A stretch of DNA of 64,000 nucleotides from Bacteroidaceae bacterium (GCA_017466065.1 JAFTUV010000009.1:62001-126000), one strand, 5' to 3'. Shown: positions 53,613-62,001, counted from the stretch's first letter. The notes: a model not told the origin generated them from the sequence alone. Numbers and translations are program-made.

Positions 53613-54656
53613 ATGGAGAAAAAAGATATAAAAAAAACAAAAGCCGACATTCTTAATATAATTACAGTAATTGCAATAGTAACAGCTCTTTTGTGGATAA
53701 TATCGAATTTCATACACATAGGAGTAGAGTACACCGACAACGCACAGGTGCGCGGGCACATAACCCCGATAAACTCACGCGTACAAGGTTATATAAAGGA
53801 GATTAAATTTCAGGAGTTCTGCCCGGTGAAAAAAGGCGACACTCTTATTATTATAGAAGACATAGAATACCGACTGCGAGTGGCACAGGCCGAGGCCGAC
53901 CTTCAAAAGGCACTGCAAAATCGTGAAGCGGCAGCAACCACTGCAACCACAGCCCGCAACAACATAAGCGTTTCCGAAGCATCATTGGAAGAAATCAAAG
54001 TGCGCTTGGACAACTCCCGTCGAGAGTATGAACGTTATGAAAAACTGTTTGCCTGCGGTGCTGTTACCAAGCAACAGCACGACAATGTGAAGACAAACTA
54101 CGAAGCGGTGGTGGCAAAATATAATACTATGCAAATACAACGCCGCAGCACATCGCTTGTGAGCGAAGAAATTTCGATGCGCCTCGAACAACAGAACTCA
54201 TTTGTAAAACTGGCCGAAACAGCACTCGAACTTGCAAGAATCAACCTATCATACACCATAATCACAGCACCGGCCGATGGTGTTATGGGACGCAAAGCCA
54301 TTCAGACGGGGCAACTAATACAACCCGGACAGACAGTTGGCAATCTTGTCGAGAGCAACCACAAATGGGTAATTGCCAACTACAAGGAGACACAAACGAC
54401 AAACATAGAAGAGGGGCAGAGCGTAAACATTCTGGTAGATGCCGTGCCCGATGTAACTTTCAAAGGACGTGTACACGCAATATCCTATGCAACAGGTGCT
54501 TCCTACTCGCTCGTCCCCACCGATAACTCGGCCGGCAATTTTGTTAAAGTGGAGCAACGCATACCCGTACACATTGAATTTACCGAAGAGAACAATGCTG
54601 ATGACATTGCTCGCTTGCGCAGTGGAATGAATGCTGAATGTAAAATAAAATTCTAA
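53613..54656 (+). CDS. HlyD/EmrA-family membrane-fusion protein
   Basis: The 347-residue adaptor has one N-terminal helix (about 17-35), a biotinyl-lipoyl half-motif (YTDNAQVRGHITPINSRVQGYI), a coiled-coil hairpin (about 85-195) and the second lipoyl half with ITAPADGVMGRKAIQTGQ. The C-terminal barrel is GQSVNILVDAVPDVTFKGRVH. It links the inner-membrane transporter to TolC. The stop overlaps the MFS start by one base (TAATG), so both are coupled. Confidence 0.94.
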   Translation: MEKKDIKKTKADILNIITVIAIVTALLWIISNFIHIGVEYTDNAQVRGHITPINSRVQGYIKEIKFQEFCPVKKGDTLIIIEDIEYRLRVAQAEADLQKALQNREAAATTATTARNNISVSEASLEEIKVRLDNSRREYERYEKLFACGAVTKQQHDNVKTNYEAVVAKYNTMQIQRRSTSLVSEEISMRLEQQNSFVKLAETALELARINLSYTIITAPADGVMGRKAIQTGQLIQPGQTVGNLVESNHKWVIANYKETQTTNIEEGQSVNILVDAVPDVTFKGRVHAISYATGASYSLVPTDNSAGNFVKVEQRIPVHIEFTEENNADDIARLRSGMNAECKIKF

Positions 54657-56263
54657 TGGGAAATAATTGGCAACAAGGGCCGTTCCGCATACCAACCTTT
54701 AAGGATTTCGTACCTCACAACGTAAAATTCGCACTGCTCATCGCCTTTGCCTGCTGTTTTCAACTGTCGGGTGGCGTTTACCTTGCAGCAACGAACCAAC
54801 TTGTAGGCTGCAAAACTCTTTTGCAGGAGGATGTGATGATGGCCGCATACGCATCGTTCATTGGACTAACCGTGACTTTTCCGCTGCTCTTTCGCGTAAA
54901 ATTCAGGTTTAAGTCGCGTAGCATAATTATAGCTGCAGCGACGACCATAGCCGTGTGTAATATTATTATAATGAACACAGACAATCTCATACTCATAATG
55001 GCAACAAGTTTCATTGTAGGTATGTGCCGTCTGTCAGGCACGTTCGAGTGTATGTCTACCCTACAAGGAAAGCTCGCTCCCAACCACGACCAGACAATCT
55101 TCTTCTGCGTGTTGTTCTGTATAATTTTAAGTGCCATACAGCTATCCGGAATTGCAACTGTATATCTCGACTTTTTTTATAATTGGAGATATATGCACTT
55201 GTTTATAGCTGCATTGTTGTTGGCCGTAGCACTGACAGCAACACTGTTTATGAAGAATATACGGCTCACCGACAAATACCCACTTACCGGGATTGATTGG
55301 CAGGGATTTATTTTATGGAGCGTGTTTCTGCTATCATCGTCATACACTCTGCTATACGGAAAGCATTTTGAGTGGTTCGATTCGCAGTATATTTGTACCG
55401 GGACGGTCGTCTCGATTATATCGCTATTGCTTGCCATCCGTCGAATGTTAACAGCCGAACAACCATTTTTCAGCCCCGAGATTTTCGGGTATAAGGGTTT
55501 CAAGAGCAGTCTTTTGCTCATAATGATAATGTCGTTGCTACTTGCCACGCCAAACACTATCGAAGGAGTTATGACAAGTGGTATTCTGCACTTTCACGGC
55601 ATAAGCACTGTTTCCATAAATTGGGTTGTGCTTGCCGGTGGCATTTGCGGCTCACTGTTTTCTTTCTATACGCTGGTTATAAGAAAGATGTTCTACAAGT
55701 GGATTGTTTTCGCAGGCTTTGCCTGTTTGGTGAGTTATCAAGGTATAATGTACTTTCTCATCGATTCGCGCACAGCCTTGTATATGTTCTATATTCCGGC
55801 ATTTTTGCGTGGCGCCGGATACACGACACTTTTTGTGACCCTGACGCTCTATTCGATAAAAAACATACCTTTCAAATATTTCTTGCAACCGATAGGTATA
55901 TTGGGATTTATAAGAACAGGGGTGGGTAGCGTGGCCGCAGCCGCACTTGTGACCAACTTAATGAATTTTCTAATAAGGGAGAATTGTATGAATCTTGGAT
56001 GGGAACTCGATGCTGTGAACAGAATGGCTGCCGGTATGCACAACGGAGAACTTTATGGTGAACTTGCGCGACAAGCGTTGATGGTGAGTGCAAAACAAAT
56101 TTTGGGATGGTTCACTATTTTGGGTATTATAACACTTGCGGCTATACCGAGTATGCGATATATACGCCCTGTTATGCGTAATATGCCCAAAATGAAACAA
56201 TACAGAAAAATTGCCCGCAACCTCTATAAATTGCACCGATTAGAGGATAAGAACAGTATTTGA
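54656..56263 (+). CDS. MFS drug/export permease (EmrB-like, 14 helices)
   Basis: The 535-residue permease has about 14 hydrophobic segments and a DHA2-like layout, though the usual motif A and motif C are poorly conserved (FRVKFRFKSRS replaces the canonical loop). Homologues sit with TolC and HlyD in Bacteroidota multidrug or fatty-acid exporters. A basic C-terminal tail (KMKQYRKIARNLYKLHRLEDK) ends the protein. The operon lies between the two TRL copies and ends at a bidirectional terminator. Confidence 0.85.
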   Translation: MGNNWQQGPFRIPTFKDFVPHNVKFALLIAFACCFQLSGGVYLAATNQLVGCKTLLQEDVMMAAYASFIGLTVTFPLLFRVKFRFKSRSIIIAAATTIAVCNIIIMNTDNLILIMATSFIVGMCRLSGTFECMSTLQGKLAPNHDQTIFFCVLFCIILSAIQLSGIATVYLDFFYNWRYMHLFIAALLLAVALTATLFMKNIRLTDKYPLTGIDWQGFILWSVFLLSSSYTLLYGKHFEWFDSQYICTGTVVSIISLLLAIRRMLTAEQPFFSPEIFGYKGFKSSLLLIMIMSLLLATPNTIEGVMTSGILHFHGISTVSINWVVLAGGICGSLFSFYTLVIRKMFYKWIVFAGFACLVSYQGIMYFLIDSRTALYMFYIPAFLRGAGYTTLFVTLTLYSIKNIPFKYFLQPIGILGFIRTGVGSVAAAALVTNLMNFLIRENCMNLGWELDAVNRMAAGMHNGELYGELARQALMVSAKQILGWFTILGIITLAAIPSMRYIRPVMRNMPKMKQYRKIARNLYKLHRLEDKNSI

Positions 56264-56338
56264 GGTTGTCTGTTAATTTATTTGCCGCAATATATATAGC
56301 GACAAACAACAATGTTTGCATATTTGTGCAAAGAAACT

Positions 56339-56371
56339 AAAAAAGGTGGCAAACAAATTGCCACCTTTTTT
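56339..56371. terminator. Bidirectional terminator between the MFS gene and TRL copy 2
   Basis: AAAAAGGTGGCA and TGCCACCTTTTT form a perfect 12-bp stem with a 7- to 9-nt loop and T-runs on both strands. It ends both convergent units. Confidence 0.9.
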
Positions 56372-56388
56372 GTCATAAAAACAATTGA

Positions 56389-56670
56389 TTACTCACCATA
56401 CACTTTGATTGTGCGTTTCTTAACCAAGCCAAAGAAGATTGTCTTGTCGTACATATCCACGTGAGAGATTTTGGTTATACCGGCCCACTTCGCAGCCTGC
56501 TGTATACCCGAGCGATTACCATTTACACCGAAAATGTGGCATATCTTAACGCTTGTGGTTGTACCGCATTTGCTTCCTACAACATTAGATGTTGCTGTAA
56601 TGGGAGTGGGGATTGTACAGCAGCTTGCAAACATTGCGCAAGCTGCAATTGCTATAAATAACTTTTTCAT
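56389..56670 (-). CDS. TRL-like lipoprotein, copy 2
   Basis: The 93-residue paralogue of the 49451-49732 gene differs at 9 residues. Most changes fall in the signal peptide and in the middle (ICHIFGV versus IFNIFGV; AAKWAGITK versus AAKFGDITK), while the C-terminal 27 residues are identical. The lipobox MFASC is preserved. Here it follows the G7 promoter directly, without an Ig-like gene in front. The two copies are in inverted orientation and frame 49.7-56.4 kb. No function is known for the family. Confidence 0.88.
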   Translation of the reverse strand: MKKLFIAIAACAMFASCCTIPTPITATSNVVGSKCGTTTSVKICHIFGVNGNRSGIQQAAKWAGITKISHVDMYDKTIFFGLVKKRTIKVYGE

Positions 56671-56709
56671 CGTAAATAAGATATTTGATTAAACTTTTTA
56701 AAATTTTTC

Positions 56710-56764
56710 CAAAGTTAGATTAAAAAGTCGAGCAATTACCCCCCCCATTGTTAAAAATTGTTAA
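56710..56764 (-). promoter_or_regulatory. G7-type promoter, copy C
   Basis: On the minus strand, TTAAC boxes lie at 56760-56764 and 56750-56754, the G run (eight G, 56739-56746) follows, then 21 nt to TAACTTTG (56710-56717). The TRL gene ATG is 40 nt further on. The sequence immediately upstream is a truncated comEA. Confidence 0.7.
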
Positions 56765-56791
56765 CAGTGGTAAATCTATGCTTTTTTGTAT

Positions 56792-56890
56792 TTAAAGCAC
56801 CCAACGCAAAAGAACGGTGATAATTATTAATAAAAGTAAAATGAGTATACCCCTGCGTTGCCCTTTTGTGAAATAAAGATAAAACCTCAT
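56792..56890 (-). pseudogene. Truncated comEA-like gene, N-terminal 32 codons only
   Basis: Read on the minus strand the frame gives MRFYLYFTKGQRRGILILLL, then a hydrophobic segment ending LLRWVL and a stop. This matches the short basic N-terminus plus single helix that opens Bacteroidota ComEA-like helix-hairpin-helix proteins, of roughly 300 residues. The helix-hairpin-helix domains are absent; the sequence instead runs into the G7 promoter of TRL copy 2. It looks like a gene interrupted or deleted when that unit arrived. The call rests on the FTKGQRRGI-helix pattern only. Confidence 0.5.
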
Positions 56891-56933
56891 ATTAAAATTA
56901 TTTAAAAACATAATTCCACCTATTTTGGGGTGT

Positions 56934-56941
56934 TATATTTG
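56934..56941 (+). promoter_or_regulatory. -7 element of the VanZ-like gene
   Basis: TATATTTG fits the -7 consensus and lies 32 nt before the chosen ATG at 56974, which supports that start. Confidence 0.6.
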
Positions 56942-56973
56942 CATTGTTATGCAAATTTAGAAATAAAACCTAT

Positions 56974-57399
56974 ATGTTCGTTGAACGCATCGACAGAATT
57001 TTAAAAAGATACCCTCTATCGCTTGTAATATTGGCGGCAATTATCTATTTGTCGTTTTTTAAGCCACCAAAAACCGCTTTAAACGAAATAGACAATATTG
57101 ATAAACTTGCGCACACGCTTATGTATGGCGGATTTTGTGTAATTCTGTGGGCGGAGTATTTTATGTCGCACGCAAAATCGAATGTAAAGAATATTTTTTG
57201 GGGTGCTATTATAGGGCCTATACTTTTCAGCGGGGCGATAGAATTACTGCAAGAGTTCACCACAAAGCATCGTGGCGGCGATTGGTGGGATATTCTATTT
57301 AACACGCTTGGGGTTCTTCTGGCTGCACTTTTCAGCATTTATGTTACCAAGCCTGTTTTAAAGAAATATAAATTGCTGAACAATAACGACATTAAATAG
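56974..57399 (+). CDS. VanZ-like membrane protein
   Basis: The 141-residue protein has three or four transmembrane helices. The VanZ-like signature is DKLAHTLMYGGFCVILWAEY, GAIELLQEF and GGDWWDILFNTLGVLLAALF. The earlier in-frame TTG at 56944 lies almost on the predicted transcription start, so I use the ATG at 56974. VanZ gives low-level teicoplanin resistance in enterococci; the many bacterial homologues have no defined role. It is monocistronic and convergent with the CYTH gene. Confidence 0.85.
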   Translation: MFVERIDRILKRYPLSLVILAAIIYLSFFKPPKTALNEIDNIDKLAHTLMYGGFCVILWAEYFMSHAKSNVKNIFWGAIIGPILFSGAIELLQEFTTKHRGGDWWDILFNTLGVLLAALFSIYVTKPVLKKYKLLNNNDIK

Positions 57400-57400
57400 G

Positions 57401-57883
57401 TTATACGTTGCTTTTCCACAGCTTATAGGGGAGGCGCGACAGATGACCGTTGTAATATTTTGCTTCACCCGTAACTTCACGCCCCAAGAACGATGGAGTT
57501 TCAAAAGACTCGGAAAGGCTGCCAAGCTCCACTTCGGCAACAACAAGGCCTTCGTTGTCGCCATAAAATTCATCGACCTCAAAGATGTGTGAGCCACACT
57601 TCACAAGATAGCGACACTTGTCGATTATGCCTCCGTGACATAGTTTCATAAGTTCCCAAGCCTCGGACACGGGTATTTCGCGCTCCCACTCGTAACGGCT
57701 AAACCCACCGTCGAGTGAGGGGCCCTTCACGGTGAGAAAGCCTTTCCCGCCACGCACACGCACGCGAACGGAATTGCCTCCCTGACGGCAAATGTAACCC
57801 TGCGCTATGCGGTCGCAGCTAAATGCCTGCTGCTTGTATCTGTCGTCGGTAACAAGGAATTTACGTTCAATCTCCAAGGACAT
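57401..57883 (-). CDS. CYTH-domain protein (possible triphosphatase)
   Basis: The 160-residue protein starts MSLEIERKFLV, the ExExK signature of the CYTH (triphosphate tunnel) fold, and has alternating charged strands such as QGYICRQGGNSVRVRVRGGKGFLTVKG, spanning about residues 28-54, and EVDEFYGDNEGLVVAEVEL. Relatives hydrolyse inorganic triphosphate. The conserved charged residues lining the tunnel appear present. It sits 2 nt after prfB on the same strand and is likely cotranscribed. Confidence 0.9.
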   Translation of the reverse strand: MSLEIERKFLVTDDRYKQQAFSCDRIAQGYICRQGGNSVRVRVRGGKGFLTVKGPSLDGGFSRYEWEREIPVSEAWELMKLCHGGIIDKCRYLVKCGSHIFEVDEFYGDNEGLVVAEVELGSLSESFETPSFLGREVTGEAKYYNGHLSRLPYKLWKSNV

Positions 57884-57885
57884 CT

Positions 57886-59001
57886 TTATTCGCCCTCCTC
57901 GGCAAATTCCATAAGATACGATTTTATAAATCCATCTATCTTGCCGTCCATCACTCCGCCAACATCGGAGGTCTGGTAGTTGGTACGATGGTCTTTAACG
58001 CGACGGTCGTCGAACACATAGGAGCGTATCTGCGAGCCCCACTCGATTTTCTTCTTGCCGGCCTCAATCTTATCCTTCTCGCGCTGACGGCGTTTAAGTT
58101 CCTTATCGTAAAGCATAGAGCGCAACAATGCCAATGCCTTCTCCTTGTTTTTGGGCTGGTCGCGTGTTTCGGTATTTTCAATGAGGATTTCTTCCTGTTC
58201 GCCTGTATCGGGGTCGGTAAACATATAACGCAGACGCACACCCGACTCCACCTTGTTCACATTCTGGCCACCGGCACCGCCACTGCGGAATGTGTCCCAC
58301 GATATTTTTGCTGTTTCTATGACTACCTCTATGCTGTCGTCGACCAAGGGAGTTACAAAAACCGATGCAAAAGAGGTCATACGCTTGCCCTGTGCATTGT
58401 AGGGCGACACGCGCACAAGGCGGTGAACACCATTCTCGCCTTTGAGGTAACCATAGGCAAATGGGCCGTCTATCTGTATTGTTGCGGTTTTTATACCCGC
58501 CTCATCGCCCTCTTGCAGGTTAATGGTCGATGCTTTGTATTTGTTCGACTCGGCCCAACGGAGATACATACGCATAAGCATAGAAGCCCAATCCTGACTC
58601 TCGGTACCGCCGGCACCCGAATTTATTTTGAGCACACAACTCATTCCGTCGGCCTCGCCACGAAGCATATTTTTGAGTTCAAGCTCCTCTATGGCTGCAA
58701 GGGCGCGGGCATAAGCATCGTCAACCTCGGCCTCGGAGACCATTTCGTCGCGATAGAACTCCATAGCTATCTCAACCTCCTCGGTGCGGTTGTTAACCTC
58801 TTTGTAGCCCTCAATCCAAGCTTGCAGGCTCTTCACTTTCTTCATTTGAGCCTCGGCCTCTTTGGCATTGTCCCAAAAACCGGGAGCCTGAGTGCGCAAC
58901 TGCTCCTCCTCCACCTGAATAATCTTCTCGTCGATGGACAAATATTGTTTCAGCGCAGCTGTGCGCTCTTTAATGTCTTTTAATTGGTCGGCTGTTATCA
59001 T
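57886..59001 (-). CDS. prfB: Peptide chain release factor 2
   Basis: The 371-residue factor recognises UAA and UGA and releases peptides. It has GGTESQDWASMLMRMY, the anticodon-loop stretch RVSPYNAQGKRMTSF (SPY where E. coli has SPF), and the catalytic GGQ in FRSGGAGGQNVNKVES. The C-terminus DHRTNYQTSDVGGVMDG is standard. I start at the ATG giving MITADQLKDIK. The reading frame is uninterrupted at the place of the autoregulatory frameshift: ALKQYLSIDEK reads straight through, with no in-frame TGA. RF2 in this organism is therefore not autoregulated by frameshifting. Confidence 0.96.
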   Translation of the reverse strand: MITADQLKDIKERTAALKQYLSIDEKIIQVEEEQLRTQAPGFWDNAKEAEAQMKKVKSLQAWIEGYKEVNNRTEEVEIAMEFYRDEMVSEAEVDDAYARALAAIEELELKNMLRGEADGMSCVLKINSGAGGTESQDWASMLMRMYLRWAESNKYKASTINLQEGDEAGIKTATIQIDGPFAYGYLKGENGVHRLVRVSPYNAQGKRMTSFASVFVTPLVDDSIEVVIETAKISWDTFRSGGAGGQNVNKVESGVRLRYMFTDPDTGEQEEILIENTETRDQPKNKEKALALLRSMLYDKELKRRQREKDKIEAGKKKIEWGSQIRSYVFDDRRVKDHRTNYQTSDVGGVMDGKIDGFIKSYLMEFAEEGE

Positions 59002-59034
59002 CGTATTTATCTTTATTTTCAGAATAATAGTTCG

Positions 59035-59065
59035 CGAAGATACAAATATTACCCCACTTGACAAA
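59035..59065 (-). promoter_or_regulatory. Promoter of prfB-CYTH
   Basis: On the minus strand TTTG (59062-59065) is 19 nt from TATCTTCG (59035-59042). Transcription should begin around 59028, giving a 27-nt leader. It is divergent from the argE-type promoter at 59109-59140. Confidence 0.65.
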
Positions 59066-59108
59066 ATTTACCCACACACAAGCAATAAAGATAATCGGCC
59101 CGAATGTA

Positions 59109-59140
59109 TTTGCAGTAAACGGAATAATCTTGTAAATTTG
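59109..59140 (+). promoter_or_regulatory. Promoter of the M20 deacylase gene
   Basis: TTTG (59109-59112) and TAAATTTG (59133-59140) are spaced by 20 nt. The ATG at 59156 is 15 nt after the -7 box, so the leader is very short. Confidence 0.6.
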
Positions 59141-59155
59141 CAAAAACTACTTCAT

Positions 59156-60229
59156 ATGAAGATAAACGACAAGCACATAGCACAAGCTGTGGAGTTGCTC
59201 AAACTCCTTGTAAGCACCCCGTCGGTGAGCCGCGAAGAGAGCGATGCTGCCGACAAACTGCAACTGTTCATCGAAAATACGGCACCGGTGGCAATAGACA
59301 TTCATCGCCACTTTAACAATATATGGTGCATTGCACCGGGGTTCGATGCGTCGCGCCCCACCCTTCTGCTCGATGCACACATCGACACAGTTAAGCCTGT
59401 TGCAGGGTGGAACACCCATCCTTTCACTCCCATAGTGAAGGACAATGCCATATATGCCTTGGGAACAAACGACGACGGGGGCTCACTTGTAACACTGCTT
59501 CAACTGTTCTATCTCATCTGCCAAAAACCTCAACAATACAACACTGTATTCCTTGCCTCGGCCGAGGAAGAGGTGAGTGGCAGGAACGGAATAGAGGCTG
59601 TGATACCCCTGCTGCCTCCTATCGCCTGCGCCATAGTGGGAGAGCCCACGGGAATGCAACCCGCCATAGCCGAAAAAGGACTGATGGTACTCGATTGTGC
59701 GGCTCACGGAGTTTCGGGGCACGCGGCACGCAACATTGGGGTAAATGCCATTTACAAGGCTATGAAGGACATCGAGTGGTTCCGCAACTATAAATTCCCC
59801 AATTCATCGAAACTTTTGGGCGATGTAAAAATGAGTGTGACACAGATAAATGCCGGCACGCAGCACAATGTAATACCCGATGAGTGCAGCTTTGTGGTGG
59901 ATGTGCGAAGCAACGAGTGTTATTCCAACAAAGAACTTCTTGAAATTATAACCAACAGCGTGGAGTGCGATGTTAAAGCACGTTCCACAAGGCTTAATTC
60001 CTCGTCAATTCCCGAGGAGCATCCGTTGGTGCAACGCGCCGTTCAATTGGGTAGAAAGCCTTTCGGGTCGCCCACCCTCTCGAATCAGGCATTATTGAAT
60101 TTCCCCACCCTGAAAATGGGGCCGGGTGAGTCGGTGCGCTCGCACACTGCCGGAGAATTCATAAAGATTGACGAAATACGCGAGGGGCTCGAAATTTTTG
60201 TAAAGATGCTCGACGGGATTAAGTTGTAG
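59156..60229 (+). CDS. argE: M20 family deacylase, probably ArgE type
   Basis: The 357-residue zinc peptidase-fold enzyme has LLDAHIDTVKPVAGW (metal-binding His and Asp), NDDGGSLV, the catalytic Glu pair ASAEEEVSG, and AIVGEPT. It resembles the ArgE/LysK/DapE group. Bacteroides use N-succinylated intermediates in arginine synthesis (established for B. fragilis), so the natural substrate may be a succinyl-citrulline or succinyl-ornithine and not acetylornithine. No arginine genes adjoin it. I chose the ATG at 59156 because an in-frame extension of 74 codons contains the promoter. Confidence 0.85.
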   Translation: MKINDKHIAQAVELLKLLVSTPSVSREESDAADKLQLFIENTAPVAIDIHRHFNNIWCIAPGFDASRPTLLLDAHIDTVKPVAGWNTHPFTPIVKDNAIYALGTNDDGGSLVTLLQLFYLICQKPQQYNTVFLASAEEEVSGRNGIEAVIPLLPPIACAIVGEPTGMQPAIAEKGLMVLDCAAHGVSGHAARNIGVNAIYKAMKDIEWFRNYKFPNSSKLLGDVKMSVTQINAGTQHNVIPDECSFVVDVRSNECYSNKELLEIITNSVECDVKARSTRLNSSSIPEEHPLVQRAVQLGRKPFGSPTLSNQALLNFPTLKMGPGESVRSHTAGEFIKIDEIREGLEIFVKMLDGIKL

Positions 60230-60236
60230 AATACCC

Positions 60237-60647
60237 TCACAGCATCGCAAGCGCTTTATTCTCACAAGCCTCCATTATTTCACGCTCACCCTCTCCCTTG
60301 TCGTTTATTCCGCACAAGTGAAGTATGCCGTGAATAATTACCCGGTGAAGCTCCTGTTCGTAGCTTGCGCCCACAAGCTCGCTGTTGCTCTTTACCGTGT
60401 CGAGAGAGATAAAAAGGTCGCCGCTTATTGTGTCGCCCTCGCAATAGTCGAAAGTTATAATATCGGTGTAATAGTCGTGCTGCAAATATTCCTTGTTAAC
60501 CTCTAAAATTTTCTCGTCGTTGCAGAATATATAGGCAATGTCGCCAACCTTTTTGCCATAGGAGGCAGCAACATTTTTTATCCACGCGCTTGTGTCGCGA
60601 CGCTTTATTGCGGGCATCCTTACACCCTCTGTCTGGTAACTTATCAT
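60237..60647 (-). CDS. ybeY: Endoribonuclease YbeY (rRNA maturation factor)
   Basis: The 136-residue metal-dependent RNase takes part in 16S rRNA 3'-end processing and ribosome quality control. The metal site is HGILHLCGINDKGEGE (HxxxH then a third ligand that appears as Asp in Bacteroidota, in place of His). LQHDYYTDIITFDY and GDLFISLDTV are conserved substrate-facing strands. The length is a little short but normal for the order. The gene is convergent with the M20 deacylase gene and separated by only 7 nt. Confidence 0.93.
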   Translation of the reverse strand: MISYQTEGVRMPAIKRRDTSAWIKNVAASYGKKVGDIAYIFCNDEKILEVNKEYLQHDYYTDIITFDYCEGDTISGDLFISLDTVKSNSELVGASYEQELHRVIIHGILHLCGINDKGEGEREIMEACENKALAML

Positions 60648-60659
60648 AAATTCATATTT

Positions 60660-61895
60660 TTAATTCCCGAAGAATATATAGCCCACGATCATTGCCGCCA
60701 TAATGCCTGCCGCATCGGCCATAAGACCGCAGGCAACCGCGTGACGGGTTTTTCTAATGCCCACACTGCCAAAATAGACGGCAAGAATGTAGAATGTAGT
60801 GTCGGTGGCTCCTTGAAAAAGACAAGCAAGGCGACCGGCAAAGGAGTCGGCACCGTAGGTAGTCATAGCATCAATCATCATTCCACGCGCACCGCTGCCG
60901 CTCAAAGGCTTCATTATGGCTGTGGGCAGGGCACCCACAAAATCGCTGCCCACTCCCACCTTCTCGGCACACCACGCCACGGCACCCATAATAACATCCA
61001 TTCCTCCCGAAGCGCGGAACACACCCACTGCAACAAGAATGGCAACCAGATAGGGTATTATGCGCACCGCGGTGGAGAATCCATCCTTTGCACCCTCGAT
61101 AAACGCATCGTAAACATTTATCTTGGCACGCACGCCGGCAATAATGAATATTATTATAACCGAAAAGAGTATTATATTGGCAAGTGAAGTAGAAACAACC
61201 TCTATCTGCACCTGCGACAACTGCATCATACCCCAAGTTCCTGCCGCAACAAACAGTATTATGGAGAAGAGAAAAAGCATCATTGTGCGGTTGAACAGAT
61301 TGATGCGCTGATATATGCTTGTGGCTATGAGCCCCACCACCGTGGAAACGGTTGTGGCTATGAGTATGGGAATAAATACATCGGTGGGATTGGCGGCACC
61401 AAGCTGTGCACGATAAAGAAGCACCGACACGGGAATGAGTGTGAGCCCCGATGTATTGAGCACAAGAAACATTATCATAGGGTTGCTGGCAACATCCTTC
61501 CTCGGGTTAATTTCTTGCAGTTCCTGCATAGCTTTCAGGCCCATAGGCGTTGCTGCATTGTCGAGCCCCAGCAAATTGGCCGAAAAATTCATAAACATAG
61601 TACCCATCGCCGGATGTCCTTTGGGAATATCGGGGAATATTTTGCATAAAATGGGGCTTAACAGCCGTGCAAGAGCCGACACAAGACCGCCACGCTCACC
61701 TATTTTCATTATTCCCATCCACAACGAGAGAACACCGGTGAGGCCCAACGAAATTTCAAACGCCGTGCGGGCTGTGTCGAAAGTCGATGTCATTATGGCC
61801 GGAAACACTGTTACATCGCCGGCAAAAACCAGTTTGCAGAGAGCTATTGCAAACGCTATCAAAAAAAATGCTACCCAAATGTAGTTTAGAACCAT
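60660..61895 (-). CDS. Fused spore-maturation-type SpmA-SpmB membrane protein
   Basis: The 411-residue protein contains two nucleoside-recognition (Gate) domains in tandem. The SpmA-like half has WMGIMKIGERGGLVSALARL and FMNFSANLLGLDNAATPMGLKAM. The SpmB-like half has GAKDGFSTAVRIIPYLVAILVAVGVFRASGGMD (about residues 265-297) and SGSGARGMMIDAM. In spore formers the two are separate genes involved in spore dehydration; in non-sporulating Bacteroidota the fused form is thought to be a transporter. It is 13 nt upstream of ybeY on the same strand and probably cotranscribed. Confidence 0.88.
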   Translation of the reverse strand: MVLNYIWVAFFLIAFAIALCKLVFAGDVTVFPAIMTSTFDTARTAFEISLGLTGVLSLWMGIMKIGERGGLVSALARLLSPILCKIFPDIPKGHPAMGTMFMNFSANLLGLDNAATPMGLKAMQELQEINPRKDVASNPMIMFLVLNTSGLTLIPVSVLLYRAQLGAANPTDVFIPILIATTVSTVVGLIATSIYQRINLFNRTMMLFLFSIILFVAAGTWGMMQLSQVQIEVVSTSLANIILFSVIIIFIIAGVRAKINVYDAFIEGAKDGFSTAVRIIPYLVAILVAVGVFRASGGMDVIMGAVAWCAEKVGVGSDFVGALPTAIMKPLSGSGARGMMIDAMTTYGADSFAGRLACLFQGATDTTFYILAVYFGSVGIRKTRHAVACGLMADAAGIMAAMIVGYIFFGN

Positions 61896-61936
61896 ATTCT
61901 ATTATTGCTGCAAAAATTATACACTCATCGCAACTG

Positions 61937-61965
61937 CGAAGATACAAAAATTATTATTATCTTCG
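61937..61965. promoter_or_regulatory. Divergent promoter pair for spmAB and ruvB
   Basis: TATCTTCG occurs on the minus strand (61937-61944) and again on the plus strand (61958-61965), back to back. Each faces its own gene, at about 42 and 37 nt respectively. TATCTTCG is a recurrent -7 variant in this window. Confidence 0.6.
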
Positions 61966-62001
61966 CGGTTGATAGAAGTTCTAATATAAGAAAATGATTA
62001 T

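Noticed and set aside
56974..57399. Vancomycin or teicoplanin resistance gene
   Set aside because: VanZ-like proteins are widespread without resistance, and no other van gene is nearby.
61937..61965. Regulatory palindrome between spmAB and ruvB
   Set aside because: The inverted CGAAGATA/TATCTTCG is explained by two back-to-back -7 boxes.
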